Source: Rutpela maculata
Taxonomy: Eukaryota; Arthropoda; Insecta; Coleoptera; Cerambycidae
Assembly: GCA_936432065.2 (NCBI GenBank)
Contig: OW386293.2
Location: 26,548,234 to 26,612,233 of the forward strand
DNA length: 64,000 nucleotides
Reading direction: 5' to 3'
Shown: positions 21,711-32,703 of the stretch, piece by piece
Layout: every line of letters begins with the position of its first letter
How positions within the stretch are numbered: position 1 is the first letter of the stretch
Notes under the pieces: generated by a model
Database searches by the model: none
Told to the model about the DNA's origin: nothing
What the model saw: the letters and a program-made list of their open reading frames with translations, nothing else
Made by a program: the position numbers and the translations under genes

Positions 21711-22606
21711 ATCTCTCAATATTGAGAAAGCTTTCGATACAGTATGGATCCCTCCCGGGCTTACTTCACAAACTCAACTCATTGAACTTCCCTACGCATA
21801 TCACAAAACTAATTCACTCTTTCCTGACAGACAGATCACTGCAGGTCAGGGTGAATAACAAACTTTCAACTCGGCAGGACATTCGCGCGGGTGTCCCATA
21901 GGGCTCATGCCTGTCACCCAAGTTATACAACTTATACGACTTTCCGAAGTTTCCGAATACGAACCTTGCCAAGTACGCCGACAACACGGCGATGTACGCG
22001 CATTCGCACAATGCACAAGCGGCGAACATGCTGCTAAAGGCGCACATGGCTCATGCCATGGCGTATTACGACAAGTGGAAGATTCGGATCAACGCCAAAA
22101 AGTCGGAGGCCATACTCTTCACGCGCCAGTTCACAGAGAACCGCATTTTAACACCAATTTCGATCGGGGGTCGCCAAATTCCAATCAAAAGGTACGTGAA
22201 GTATTTGAGGGTGAACTTGGACAAAAGACTGATATTCAACACTAACGTTAACGAGACTATACGAAAGGTCTACTCCATGTCCAGGAGTCTGTATCCGCTC
22301 CTGGCGCGGGGTAGCGGACTAAACAGGACTAATAAAAAATTGTTGTAAACGATGGTGATCAGGCCGGCTATCACATACGCGGAGCCGGTGTGGTGCGGTA
22401 TTCGGGCCACGACAATGCGGAAACTTAGATTTTTAGAACATAAATTTATGAGCCTCATTTCAGACTCCGGTAGGTACACCTCACTCAGAGATCTCTACGG
22501 ACGTTGCCACGACATAACCCCATTAGCGGATTTCGTCCAGAATATATCGCAAACATTCTATCAATTCAAACTGGGCGATAGTCCGCTAACCCGCGACATT
22601 ACATGA
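21711..22606 (+). pseudogene. Jockey reverse transcriptase, C-terminal half
   Basis: Reads EKAFDTVW (RT palm) near 21730, then a degenerate GVPQGS box (ggtgtcccatagggctca, with an in-frame stop). YADNTAMY follows near 21977, where the second catalytic Asp of YADD is replaced by Asn. Next come KWKIRINAKKSEAILFTRQ, RPAITYAEPVWC and the C-terminal region ending at 22606. These are hallmark Jockey/I-group sequences. A stop at 22346-22348 and earlier frame changes break it. Confidence 0.88.
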
Positions 22607-23288
22607 ATCAGACAGCATAATGCCGTACTTTTCAACTTGAAACACCCATTACCATACCAGGCGTTGCCTATCTTTAGACAACTTCCTTAGCCCCACTTTC
22701 CTATACCACAATTTCCCTTTCACCACCTTTTACCTTCAAACCCCTTTCTATTCTCTCTATTCCTCTCATTTTTTTAATTATGTTAATTTTTGTTCTTTTG
22801 TTCTTTTTGTCTCTTTTCTAAATCCCCTTTCGACGAATAACTTCCTGCAAATCAAAACCGTTTAAATCATAACTTCCCTTCCACCCTACCTTTCCGAAGG
22901 CAGACAGACCATCGGTTGAATGTCGTCATTGGTTCGAACGAGTTTTTTCGTTGAGTTTTTGCCTTTAAAAAAACAGTGCGCGTGTGCGCGCCCTAATAAG
23001 AACTTAGTTTTAACCTTGAGTAGTCTTAAGTATTTTAAAACTTTTTCATGGTTATATTTACAAGTTGTTAGGTTTAAGTTTTTATATTTTAAACAGGAGC
23101 CCTAACTTCCATTTGATCCGTTGTCATGGCCGAGACCAGACTCGCTTCATCCGACTGCATATTCACCACGACGCTACGCGACGTGGTTGTGCGGTCGGCT
23201 CTGAACCGAGATCTGACCCAGGCGCATTATTGTAATCCCTAATACTAATGAATTTGTTTTGATTGTTTGATTGATTGATTGATTGATT
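21711..23288 (+). mobile_element. Jockey-clade LINE, 5'-truncated, with exact target duplication
   Basis: Flanked by a perfect 10-bp duplication gggggagcag (21701-21710 and 23289-23298). It starts inside the reverse transcriptase domain, so it is 5'-truncated, as is usual for LINE insertions. The 3' UTR (22607-23288) holds a pyrimidine-rich stretch near 22680-22800, a gcgcgtgtgcgcgcc patch near 22980, and a (TTGA/ATTG)n tail. A related 3' end is at 60329-60975. Confidence 0.93.
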
Positions 23289-23298
23289 GGGGGAGCAG

Positions 23299-24277
23299 TA
23301 ACTGTTTCGAATATGATCTAATGGTATGGAGTTTACGGCATTTGTAATTCTCTGCTTCAATACTGCTACATCGTTAGGAAGTGGTTCAGCGTAAACCAAC
23401 TGCTTGAGGCGACCCCATAAAAAGAAATCCAATATTGATAGGTCTGGGGATCTCGTTGGCCACTTGATCGGTTCATTCCTGGCAATCCAATTTTCTCCAA
23501 AATTTAAATTCAACCACCGATTAACCATTTTTGTGGAGTGGCCAGGGCAACCATCATGTTGAAAATGAACTAAAGGCATATCTCTTAAAATATTTAAATG
23601 TCCTTAAGAAAATCTTCAAGAAGCTGTAAATAAGTGTGCTGGTTTAACCTTCTCTCAATGAAATAAGGTCCAATAACTCCAACGTGATAAGAAACGGCAC
23701 ACCACACATTAACTTTTTTATAATATTGACATCTAAAATGAATTCTAAAATTTGGATTTTCAGAAGCCCAAAACCGACAATTCTGAGATGAAACAACACC
23801 ATTGGTTATGAATGTGAATTCGTCTGAGAAAATTATGAAATGATGAAAAAATCTCTCTTCCATGATTTTTTCTCCAATGGTCAAACAAAAATCCAACCTA
23901 CGGCCGTCATCTCCCTCTTCAAGCGTATGTTTATAATTTGCTTTATATGCCCTAATTTTCTTTGCCTTGTAAATTCTTTGGAGTTCAGGCTTGCTAATAT
24001 TAATAAGAGCTGATCTCTCTCTTAGTGGCATCCTAGGATTTTCTATAACAGAGGCATGAGCTATAATAGCCCCAACATTGTCTTCATCATATGCTTTTAT
24101 TTTTCTTTTCATGTTAAGAACACTACCAGTAGCCAGAAACTTTTTAATTATTCTCATAGCCTTGAGTACGTGACAAAGCAGTGTTTGGAAATTTCAAATT
24201 AAATTGGCTTACCACTTCTCACCGCCAATTCCGTAGCATTGCACAATATAAATTTTTTCACGCACTGTGAGTACCAT
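23299..24277 (-). pseudogene. Mariner-like transposase (DD41D), two frameshifts, C-terminus lost
   Basis: ATG at 24277 (MVLTVREKIYIVQCYG). A 13-base deletion relative to the first copy shifts the frame near 24225. The frame reopens from about 24157 and is broken again near 23594 by a one-base loss (FLKDI then stop). Catalytic motifs FSDEF, QHDGCPGHS and SPDLSILDFFLWG are all visible. Between the second and third Asp I count 41 residues, one more than in the first copy. The last ~10 residues of the family are replaced by foreign sequence. Confidence 0.88.
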
Positions 24278-24576
24278 TTTCACTTAATTTTTTATGCTTG
24301 GTTCGTTAATTTGAAACAGAAATTAAGGATAATATTGACTACGTTTGACAGATATGTCAATAATAAATGATAAATGTGTATCCACTGCTTTTCTCATAGC
24401 CTACTTTTAGCTTCTACATAACTTTAAATATTAATTCACAAAAAATAATTTCTATGCAGTTTTAATTGAATGGTTCAAAATAAAATACTGATTTATTGAA
24501 AAAATGGGAAGTTTCAAAAAAATAATTTTATATTCCTGAAATTTGGTATAGAGGTATAAAATTGCATTCTAAATAA

Positions 24577-24774
24577 CCATTGATTGATCTATTGATCTAT
24601 TGATCTATTTATGTATATAGTAATATTTTTAATCTATGTACTTATGTATTAATTTAATGACTTGTCTATTGTTCATGTATTTTTCTTTTTTAGCGTTTCT
24701 TTTTTGTATTGTCTGACTTGCCATATATACATGTATGTATCTGAAATGGTCAATAAATTACTATTACTATTACT
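24577..24774 (+). mobile_element. LINE 3' end inserted in mariner arm
   Basis: About 200 bp absent from the same position in the other mariner arms. It starts with (attgatct)n repeats and ends cctgaaatggtcaataaatt-like sequence and a (TTACTA)n tail. The microsatellite 3' tail and lack of coding fit a severely 5'-truncated LINE. Removing it rejoins attctaaataac and ttttcttagtgg, as in the other copies. Confidence 0.7.
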
Positions 24775-24997
24775 TTTCTTAGTGGAATTTTTTCATATTT
24801 TGAAAAATAAAGGTACATTATTAGTGGTGATTTTTACAACTTTGCTTATAAAACACCCTGTAGAACACCAAAACAAGTCATTTTTGGTATACTTTAGTTT
24901 TACAACAAGCAGGATTCAATCCCCAATTACCATTCCAAAATTCCAAAATTTTTGGTCCATTACACCTCTTGTTACATCTATCCTGGGACACACTGTA

Positions 24998-25668
24998 TAC
25001 TAGACCAACCCAAAAAAAAGCTTGTAATATTTTATGTCTCACTCTGTAAAAATGATCCTTTTTATGTAAAAGAAAAAATGCTCTTTTGATAAAAAAAAAA
25101 TGAATTTTAAAATGTGCTACCATGCTCTAAAGTACACTATTTCAATCATTTTGCGTTATCTACAAAAATTAGGCTGCGCGTTTCATCTAATATGTGTTTT
25201 TTAGTACCAATGTGGTTTTTTACTTTAAATATTATATAAATAATTGAAAATTATCGAGTACAATTTTTTTGTAAGAAACCCAATAAAAGAAATCTACTTT
25301 AAAATGTTAAAAAATGGACAAAAGGAAAAACTCAAAAAAAAAAAAAAAAAAATATCTAAACCAAAATTTACTATAATTACTTGTAAGCGAGCAGAAACTA
25401 GAGTGCGAAAATTAAAGTTTTCAGGGTGTATTTCACAAAAAAAATATCATATCATTAAAAGTTACTTAAATAATATTTTTTTTCTTGGAAAATTGTATTA
25501 AATATAAAAATATTGTTTTTTGAGGCCCGGGGTTTTTAAGGATAGGCTCGAATTTGTTTAACTTATTCACCATTATAAATAATTATTTTTAATAATAATT
25601 CTTTAATTTATTATATATTTCTTTTGTTTTTGTATATTTCTTTGTTTCTGCACTTTATGTTTTCTGTA
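24998..25668. other. AT-rich interval without genes
   Basis: Contains a 17-A run near 25333 and low-complexity lysine-rich frames only (for example 25244-25501). The short tagaccaacccaaaaaa stretch after the mariner end may be the end of another mariner-type TIR. No gene is supported. Confidence 0.5.
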
Positions 25669-26760
25669 AAGCTTGTTTTTGTTCTTCATCTATTGTAACA
25701 ACATTATTAAATCGAGAAGTCAACGCAATTTGACATTCAGCAGAATCATTGACAACTTTAAGATTTATGCATACATTTGTTTCACACACATAATGAATGC
25801 CTGAATTCCATAGATTTGAATTTTTCTTTAAATATTCAACGTTTATATTTGTAATTTTAGAAAAATTTAAACTTTTCTTTGATATAAAATCAGATAAAAA
25901 AAACCGCTGCTCAAGGAATCACTACTTCCACATCCAGATTCTCTATCCAAGTCACTCACAACGAAAAAATTTTGTATGTGAAAATAATTGTTTATGGAAC
26001 TTTAATAATATAATATTTGAAATCCTCTACCCCAAAAACCCATAAAACGATACCCCACATCGGTAGTGGGGTGGGGGTGGTGATAGGGGGGTGGTAGTGG
26101 GGGGTGGATGAAGTAAAAAAATATTTTGAGGTTTCTGGTTCCTGTACATGCACTAAATCACATTTTTTTTTTCATCCTCTTTAATAAGGAGGTGGGGGTG
26201 GCTAATGCCAAACATTTTTTTGAGACCTCAGCTTCTCTTGTATATACTAAATACCAATTTTATTGACTCTTACCTGCTTGATTTACCCATTTACCCCAAA
26301 TTTACCCCAATTTACCCCCCAACCCTTCGACGGAACAAGATGAAAATATAATCTAGTTCCAGATCTCATTAAAGTACATATGTGTACCAAATTTCAAGTA
26401 AATATCTCAAACGGTTCCAGAGTAAACGTGCGCACAAAAAAGTTACAGACAGACAGACCGACAGACAGAAATTTTTTTTTCGCTCAAACTTAAAATCTCG
26501 ACGTTTCATGACATTTTAAGCCTATTTGGGCAATAAATTTTTTTTTGTCGTTACTATACTTCCACTGGACGTGGAAGTAATACTCGAATCATTTTTTTTT
26601 TCGGATCTACAAAACCTCTAACATTACGTTGCTGCTTCCGTAAATTTTCTTTTTTTAAATTTTGTATCATTTTTATTTTTATTTCATGAGTCACTTTATC
26701 ATCAACAAATGCAAGGCATACGAGTTCCTTTGATATCCGAGGTGAATTTATTTAATAATA
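25669..26760 (-). pseudogene. Unrecognised protein gene fragment split by a Helitron-like insertion
   Basis: On the minus strand, 26760-26580 reads ...ELVCLAFVDDKVTHEIKIKM, NLKKENLRKQQRNVRG, FVDPKKKMIRV. After the inserted element the frame resumes at about 25897 with SDFISKKSLNFSKITNINVE, YLKKNSNLWNSGIHYVCETN, VCINLKVVNDSAECQIALTS, RFNNVVTIDEEQKQALQKT and a stop near 25669. The spaced hydrophobic/charged pattern and the NDSAE...DEEQK ending look like the C-terminal end of a real, probably transposon-associated protein. I recall similar endings in uncharacterised arthropod proteins but cannot name the family. Confidence 0.55.
25898..26578 (-). mobile_element. Helitron/HINE-like element, copy 4
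   Basis: The family in reverse orientation: A6, ccgctgctcaaggaatcact, acttccacatccag at the left, and ctggacgtggaagt at the right. It contains the gaccgacagacagaaa repeat near 26455-26470. It splits the coding fragment at 25669-26760. The right flank reads aatactcgaatca, giving the usual ATT flank on the element's 5' side. Confidence 0.88.
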
Positions 26761-27127
26761 AAGGAAACAATTTTTTATTTATTTTTTCATATTCATATAA
26801 ATCTTCTAATAAGTTCATGACGGGGACAAGAAATATTATTATTATTAAATAAATTCACCAATCACCTTTCGGAGGAACTAGTGTGCCTTGCATTTTTTAT
26901 GATAAAGTGACTCATGAACAATGATCGGAATTTGGGTTTAATTCCAGTGGTGCATATATGTAGGTATATAAAATTTTACATAAAAAACTTAAAGTTTCTT
27001 CTTTCTTACAAAATTAAATCGAAATTAAATATAATACGAACCTACCTTACGAGTTTCTCATTTATTTTGGCATAATAGAATACATGTATACATATTTACA
27101 ACCAATAATGCATGCATATTTTAATAA
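26761..27127. other. AT-rich interval; partial duplicate of adjacent coding fragment
   Basis: Bases 26880-26920 (gtgtgccttgcattttttat, gataaagtgactcatgaac) repeat, in inverse, the DDKVTHE-coding segment near 26690-26720 (catgagtcactttatcatc...gcaaggcata). No other feature is seen. Confidence 0.45.
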
Positions 27128-27460
27128 ATGCTTGTAACGACGCACCTGAAATTAAACCCAAAATGCCCGATCACTGCTCATGAAATAAGAATAAAAATGA
27201 TGACAAAATTTAAAAACAGAAAATTTACGGGAACCCCCTTGACCTCCTCGTTCTCCGATTTAAATCCTCTTGACTACTTCCTATTTAAAATCTTTGATTT
27301 AAGCAGTCCCTGTTCGAAATGTTCAAGAATTGAAGCAAAGTGTGGTAGATGGATGCGAATTCATAAGAAATAAACCTGGTATTTTTAGAAATATAAAGAG
27401 ATCTATGAAAAAGCGTGTGAGAAGCTGCATCGAAATGAATGTGAGGCATTAGGTAGCAAT
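27128..27460 (+). pseudogene. Mariner-like transposase C-terminal fragment
   Basis: SDLNPLDYFLF (third catalytic Asp motif) lies near 27258. In shifted frames it is followed by ELKQSVVDGCEFIRNKPGIF and RNIKRSMKKRVRSCIEMNVR, the usual C-terminal layout of mariner/IS630 transposases. The first two catalytic motifs are absent, and two frame changes separate the parts. Confidence 0.7.
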
Positions 27461-27950
27461 GATAAATAATAAACATGTGATAAGAATTCAGTTCACTTTA
27501 TTTATGTATGTACACTTAACCTCATTTCTATCTGGTTGAAACAAGCCAACTTTGATTTTTGAAGGCAGAATTGATCAATTGCCCTTTTTACGTCGAATTT
27601 TCAAGCGGGTTTTAAAGGAAAACGATACGTTATACGAATTTTCACCAAGAGTACATTTTCTTTAAAAATTCGTATGAGAAATCATACTTAGAGTAAAAGA
27701 TAAAAAAAATGTCGAAGGGAGAAAATTATGGGCATTTTAATCAGGAGCTTGCCCCATTTCATACGCCCCTGGTCGATGTCTCCATCTTCTTAGCACTATA
27801 CGATTTTTTATGATAAAATTACCACATGTATGACATTTCATCCTTCTAGTAGTAGTAGTTTTTCAAATAATTAAGAAAAACCATTGTACGATCTGCCAAT
27901 GATGCTCGGGCTGAGCGGGTCACTGGCGAAACCGTATGAGGGTGTAGTAG
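27461..27950. other. No recognised feature
   Basis: AT-rich sequence without coding support. Bases 27944-27950 (gtagtag) are the left target duplication of the next element. Confidence 0.5.
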
Positions 27951-28435
27951 CACAGATCAAATAAACCAGATGTTTCACTTATGACGTTTCATGGTTTAGA
28001 TAATAAATCAACTCCTGGAAGGTACGAATTTGTGTAGTGATCTGCGCATATACCAAGCAGTCTTAACCAGCGAGTATAGACACAGGAGGGAGGTGATGAC
28101 ACGTAACAATAATTAAAAGTCACCTAATAAATACTCAAAAAAAACACTTAAATGTATAACAATAAGAACTCTAAGCTTTAATAGAATACACTGCATTCCA
28201 AAATAATTAATATCACTGTTGTAGCTGATGACGACTTCCATCTCTGAGATTTCAGTACTAAACACTCTCTCTTGTGATATTGTACTCGCTGGTCTTAACT
28301 TCCATGTCAACCGCTAGGTTGCTCTGTTTATGACTTCTGCGCAGAATCCTGGAAGATAAACGTCACACGACAAAAAATGAAACTGGTTACATAGGGAATA
28401 CTATTAAGTGAAACATCTGGTTTGTTTGATCTGTG
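27951..28435. mobile_element. 485-bp TIR element with 7-bp target duplication
   Basis: Terminal inverted repeats of about 31 bp (cacagatcaaataaaccaga... and ...tctggtttgtttgatctgtg, one mismatch) bound 485 bp. The flanks carry the identical 7-mer gtagtag (27944-27950 and 28436-28442). No transposase or notable reading frame is inside. The 7-bp duplication does not match the commonest superfamilies (hAT 8, piggyBac 4, mariner 2), though gtagtag is itself repetitive, so the true length could be shorter. Superfamily unassigned. Confidence 0.8.
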
Positions 28436-28442
28436 GTAGTAG

Positions 28443-29159
28443 GGTAGTTGGAGTTACTGACTCTGGGACCACCAGATGTTGTGGTGAGAACCAATCCTGG
28501 AGGGAGTCTCACCTCCTGATTATGGCTTGGAAAGATTGGTTAAGTGAGTACAACAAGTAATTAGTTGAAACTGCTTTATTTAGGCAAATAAAATTTTATT
28601 TGTACTAAAAGACAATAAAAACATAATAACAAATAGTAAAAACAATCATATGTTACACATGAAATATTAAACTTGGCCTGGAAAAATATGCCAACTATAG
28701 AAATGCAGTGTTTGCACTTGATTACATACTTCGCTGACTTTGTTTATAGTTAATGTTTATGTAGATTGCAGTACGAAATAAATAAAACATGTCTAAAAAA
28801 TATCTAAAATATGTCTAAAATCTATAAATAAAATAAAAATAAGAAATTAAATTATTTGAAATGATAAAAAATACATGTTTAATGGATTATACAACCATAT
28901 TTTTATACCATCTTCAGTGGGGCGTAGCTCCGTTAGGAAGCATTTTCGGACCCCCGTTCATATGAACTTTTCTTCATATTTTTGGATCTAGAACCACCGA
29001 AATATTCGAACGTTGTTTCCGGACACCTCGTGTAACTTATCATATATGTATCACTAATTTGTACTTTGGATACGTGTGTAATGTAACTATTACTATTATT
29101 TTGTAAATACATATTATTATTATCATTATTAATTAATTACTACCCATCAATCTAATTTA
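28443..29159. other. LINE tail-like and mariner-end-like pieces
   Basis: Around 28575-28625 (ctgctttatttaggcaaataaaatttt) resembles the reverse of a LINE polyadenylation end. Bases 28915-29035 (agtggggcgtagctccgtta, ttcatatttttggatctaga) resemble the TIR/UTR of a mariner-type element. The rest is AT-rich. No reading frame is supported. Confidence 0.35.
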
Positions 29160-29630
29160 GAACTACATGCACGCCTTTTTCCAAAACCAAAACGAACATT
29201 TTCTCTAATTATAGGTAAATAAACACAACTCGCAATTATCCCAACTCATCCGCATGAATTTCGAAAGCGACGGAGGAAACAGTTAAGTTGGTGTAGTAAC
29301 CAAAGTTATTTTGGTAATGCACTCCTTCCATTAAGTTTAACCCCGGTATCGTAACTCTTTGGGGTTGTTTAGGTCGGTCGCCGTCCTCCTCGCCGCGCCA
29401 CCGTAAGACAAAAGCAACTTCGGGACTTATTGAATAAAGCTTGTATTGTGTGGACTGTGCGCAGCTGCCGGAAATACATACGTCCGCACCGTTTTCACCG
29501 TAACTTGGTCAAACAACTGTATTATTTTCACATGCGGTGCGAATTATATGCCCGCGATCTAACTGGCAAATATTCTCTTAGATTTGCGGCGATTAAGGCG
29601 GCGAATTAAAACAAACATTGTCATTTCACT
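29160..29630. other. GC-richer, non-repetitive island
   Basis: A ~450-bp patch with many CpG dinucleotides (ggtcggtcgccgtcctcctc, gccgcgccaccgtaagac). It is unlike any other part of the window and matches none of the repeats here. It contains a plausible splice donor (accgtaagac) and an ATG near 29254 (ATGAATTTCGAAAGCGACGG) followed by a short frame ending at 29286. It could be the remains of a host exon, a promoter or a regulatory island. I do not recognise a protein. Confidence 0.35.
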
Positions 29631-30559
29631 TCAATAATGTTTATGTACACTACCAAACTAGATGGGATTTGAGGTTTTCTCTAAAACTATGATAGATAGA
29701 CAAAAACCAATGTAGATGTCCTAAGCTCGATTTTCGAGAAACAAACACTCTCGCAAACCGCGGTCGTCTATTTTTTTTCGACTACCGAGCTGCAGAGCGT
29801 TTTTGGAAAATTGGCATTTTTTGATGACCCCCATATCTCAATTACCAAGTGTCTAATCGAAAATCGAGTAACATATTCATAACGTACTTTTTTTAGTAGA
29901 ATCCGCTGATGCCTCAGTTTTTGAGATATAGACATAACTTGTGTATTTTTAAATTGAACACCCTGTAAATTATTTCATTATTTCATCATAACTTAAATTA
30001 GCTATCCAACGATATATCATATGTCATATTTATCTCTAGAGAAAGTGGTTAATTTTCGAAAAAATTAATATATTTGTGAGGAGGCCATGGAAAACTATCA
30101 ACAACACTTCTTATAATATAAAATAATTTTGCCAAAAATAGGAAAACTAAATCACAATAAATGTTCGAATTGTCTTCTATTGACATCTATGCATTTTTGA
30201 TACCTTCTCCTTACAGCATTTGTTGCAATTCCAATAATGACGGGAGTTATTGTCCGAAGCGCAGCTAATGTTTTGTTTTCCAATTCTTCTATGTCATTAG
30301 AACGTTCTCTAGGTATATAATATTTTTTAAATAACCGTCGGCAGGGATTATGTCGGGAGATCTAGCAGGCCACAAAATAGGACCATTATTTATTTCATTT
30401 TATTTATTTATTTATTATACACTTATTATACAACAGAACATGTTCCAATTACAGGGTAGGAAAAATACACAATAATAAAATACAAAAACAAAATACAAAT
30501 ACACAATAACAAGATACTTAATATTACAAAATACACAATATAACAAATTTTCAAGGTAT

Positions 30560-30970
30560 TGTGATGTGTTGCAATTAATTCAGATGTATTTGCACCTACT
30601 CGAGAAAGAACCTACCAGTTAGTAGTTCTAGAGTGATGACATCTGGAATTATCTAGAGAATGGTGGCGTCATCACAGAACAATTGAGATCTGTCATTTTT
30701 AGGTATAAAAGACCGTATTCTCGGCGGGTAGTTCGGAGAGTATAGAAAGTAGAAGTTTTTGAATTGAAAGTTTGGAAAAGTGAGGTTAAAACTACAAAGT
30801 GATAAACATTGTTATTTTTAGTCAGTAAAGTTCATTCAAGTTAATAATCAGTATTGTGAAGTATCCAGTAAATTATTTAATAAAGTGTGTTAGTGGACAA
30901 TCTCTTGTTATCATTTTTGGAACCCACGGAATTTGCGAGGGTAGTTTCCTAGGGGTGGAAACACGTTACA
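30560..30970 (+). repeat. Gypsy 5' LTR
   Basis: 411 bp, tgtgatgtgttgcaatt... to ...ggtggaaacacgttaca. It differs from the 3' LTR mainly by an 8-base indel in the first 40 bases and a handful of substitutions. A TATAAAA box lies at 30714-30720 and an AATAAA-type signal at about 30887. Confidence 0.95.
30714..30720 (+). promoter_or_regulatory. LTR TATA box
   Basis: TATAAAA in the 5' LTR, followed about 30 bases downstream by a G-rich start-like region (ggcgggtagttcggagag). The same box is at 34018-34024 in the 3' LTR. Confidence 0.6.
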
Positions 30971-30988
30971 AATTGGTGTCAGAAGCCT
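30971..30988 (+). promoter_or_regulatory. Primer-binding site candidate
   Basis: aattggtgtcagaagcct directly follows the 5' LTR. TGGTGTCAGAAGC matches the layout of gypsy-group tRNA primer-binding sites; I cannot state the tRNA. Confidence 0.55.
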
Positions 30989-31410
30989 AATTTTATGACA
31001 AGAGGAGCTCTGAAGTTGTGTTGGAGTGTTCGAGAAGTATTCTCGAGGGTTAGTGCTAACACGGAGGACGAATTTACTGGACATTGTTCGAGGGTTATTT
31101 TCGAACAGGAAAATAGTGTTAAGTGCATTTTTGAGACATTGTAGAACATTTTATTAGGACATTAGTGTGATAATTAAATCCTTTAAACTGAGTAGTGATA
31201 GAGACACTGAAAAAGACTCATTTGTGTTAGTGCGTGAAAAATTTCTAGAACTTTTCTATTTGGACATTAGTGGAGATTATTAAATTCTCTGAACTGGATA
31301 GTGACAAGACTCTGGATAAGACTTTTTCGTGCTGTTTCGAGATTTTTCTGGAAAGTTTCATTACCGATATTGACGTGGCAGTTAAATTTATTTTATTTTA
31401 ACATAATCGT

Positions 31411-32700
31411 ATGCCCATTACAACAAGAAGCATGGCTACGGAGAAACAAATGAAGGACCTATTTGCAGAATTTACAAGGACGATGGAGCAGCGACGTCAA
31501 GAAGACAAAGAAGAGGAAGAAAAGCGACGTCAGAAAGAAAAAGAAGAACAAGAAACAAGACGTCAAGAAGAAAGAAACGAGTTGAAGAAAATGATGGAGG
31601 ACCTGAAGATAAGACAGCAAGAGGAGAAAGAGGAGCAAGAAAGACAACGTCAAGAGGAAAAAGACGAACTTAGAAAAATAATGGAAGACTTGGAAGAAAG
31701 ACGCCAGGAGGAATTAAGGAAAATCTTGAGCGATCAAATAAAAATACAACAGGACGCAATCATTTCTGTCAAGGAAGAAGTTAAAGAGGAGATAAACAAA
31801 GTCGAAGACAAAGTAGGTGTGGTCGAGACAGAAGTTAGTCAAATCAAAGGAAAAATGAGTGAGGTCGATAGAGCGCCTTAAACGTCAGTTGAGAGAAGAA
31901 GGAGGCCAGTTAGTAACTTCATCGGGTCCTCGGTTAAAACCTCCCTCCTTTGACGGCCAAAGCTCATGGACGACGTACAAAAGACAATTCGAGGCGGCGG
32001 CATCTGCAAATAACTGGGGTAATGAGGAAAAGGCCATGGCATTAGTTCTAGCGCTAAGGGGCCAAGCTTCAGAGTTACTCCAAACCATCCCAGTTAAGAA
32101 ACAAAGGGACTTCAAAGTCTTGGAAGCTGCATTAGACTTGGCGATCAACACCTTGCCCAATTATACCAGGCTCAGCTGAAATCCCGGATGCAAAAAGCTG
32201 GGGAAAGTCTACAAGAATTCGAAGCTGCAATAGAGAGACTGGCACACTTGGCGTATCCGAGTGCACCTAAAGAATTCCAGGAACAATTAGCCGTGGGGGC
32301 ATTTTTAGATGGTACAAGGGACGAAGAGGTCAGGCGAGTTCTGAGGCTGACGAGACACCAAAGTAGTAGCCAAGCTTTGCTGCGTGCACTTGAAGTAGAA
32401 GCCGCTTACAGGGATACTCCAAGGTCGAGAGCGCGAGCTGTGACTCTCGAAGAATCGCAACCAGAAACGAACCAGAATCCCATGTTGACTGATCTCGGGG
32501 AGCAGAGAAAACAACAAAATAAAGGAAAGCCGAGCGGAGGTATTAAATGTTACAACTGCGGCAAGGTGGGACATATGAAACGAGACTGTCGACAGCAGAA
32601 CTCGGAGAGTCGAGTAAATACTGTGAATGTTGAAGAGAAGCAGGAAAACAGTACCAGGGGATTGTGCTGGCTAGGGAATGCAGTGCCCCCAGAGAAATGA
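31411..32700 (+). pseudogene. gag polyprotein of the gypsy element, two frameshifts
   Basis: ATG at 31411. Residues 1-150 form a very long E/K/R/Q-rich coiled coil (repeated QEEKEE/RRQ units). After a frameshift near 31860 comes the conserved capsid-like segment (PPSFDGQSSWTTYKRQFEAA and, after a second frame change near 32165, KAGESLQEFEAAIERLAHLA). A single zinc knuckle CYNCGKVGHMKRDC (CX2CX4HX4C) lies at about 32547-32590. Gag packages the element RNA; the knuckle binds it. The two shifts make the product non-functional unless they are sequencing errors. Confidence 0.85.
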
Positions 32701-32703
32701 AGA

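Larger units (their letters stand above)
23299..24995 (-). mobile_element. Second copy of the long-TIR mariner, truncated
   Basis: Same family as 7878-9972, opposite orientation. The intact end at 24995 (...atctatcctgggacacactg, followed by TA) and a long inverted arm (about 24340-24995) are present. A 198-bp LINE 3' end (24577-24774) is inserted into that arm. The other end is lost: the transposase breaks off at about 23299, next to the 3' target duplication of the Jockey element. Confidence 0.9.

Noticed and set aside
24662..25003. 113-codon plus frame
   Set aside because: It runs across a LINE tail and the mariner inverted arm; the same arm gives a similar chance frame at 7837-8091.
31459..31653. 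Leu/Phe-rich minus frame that looks like a membrane protein
   Set aside because: Antisense of the gag coiled coil (GAA/AAG codons read as TTC/CTT).
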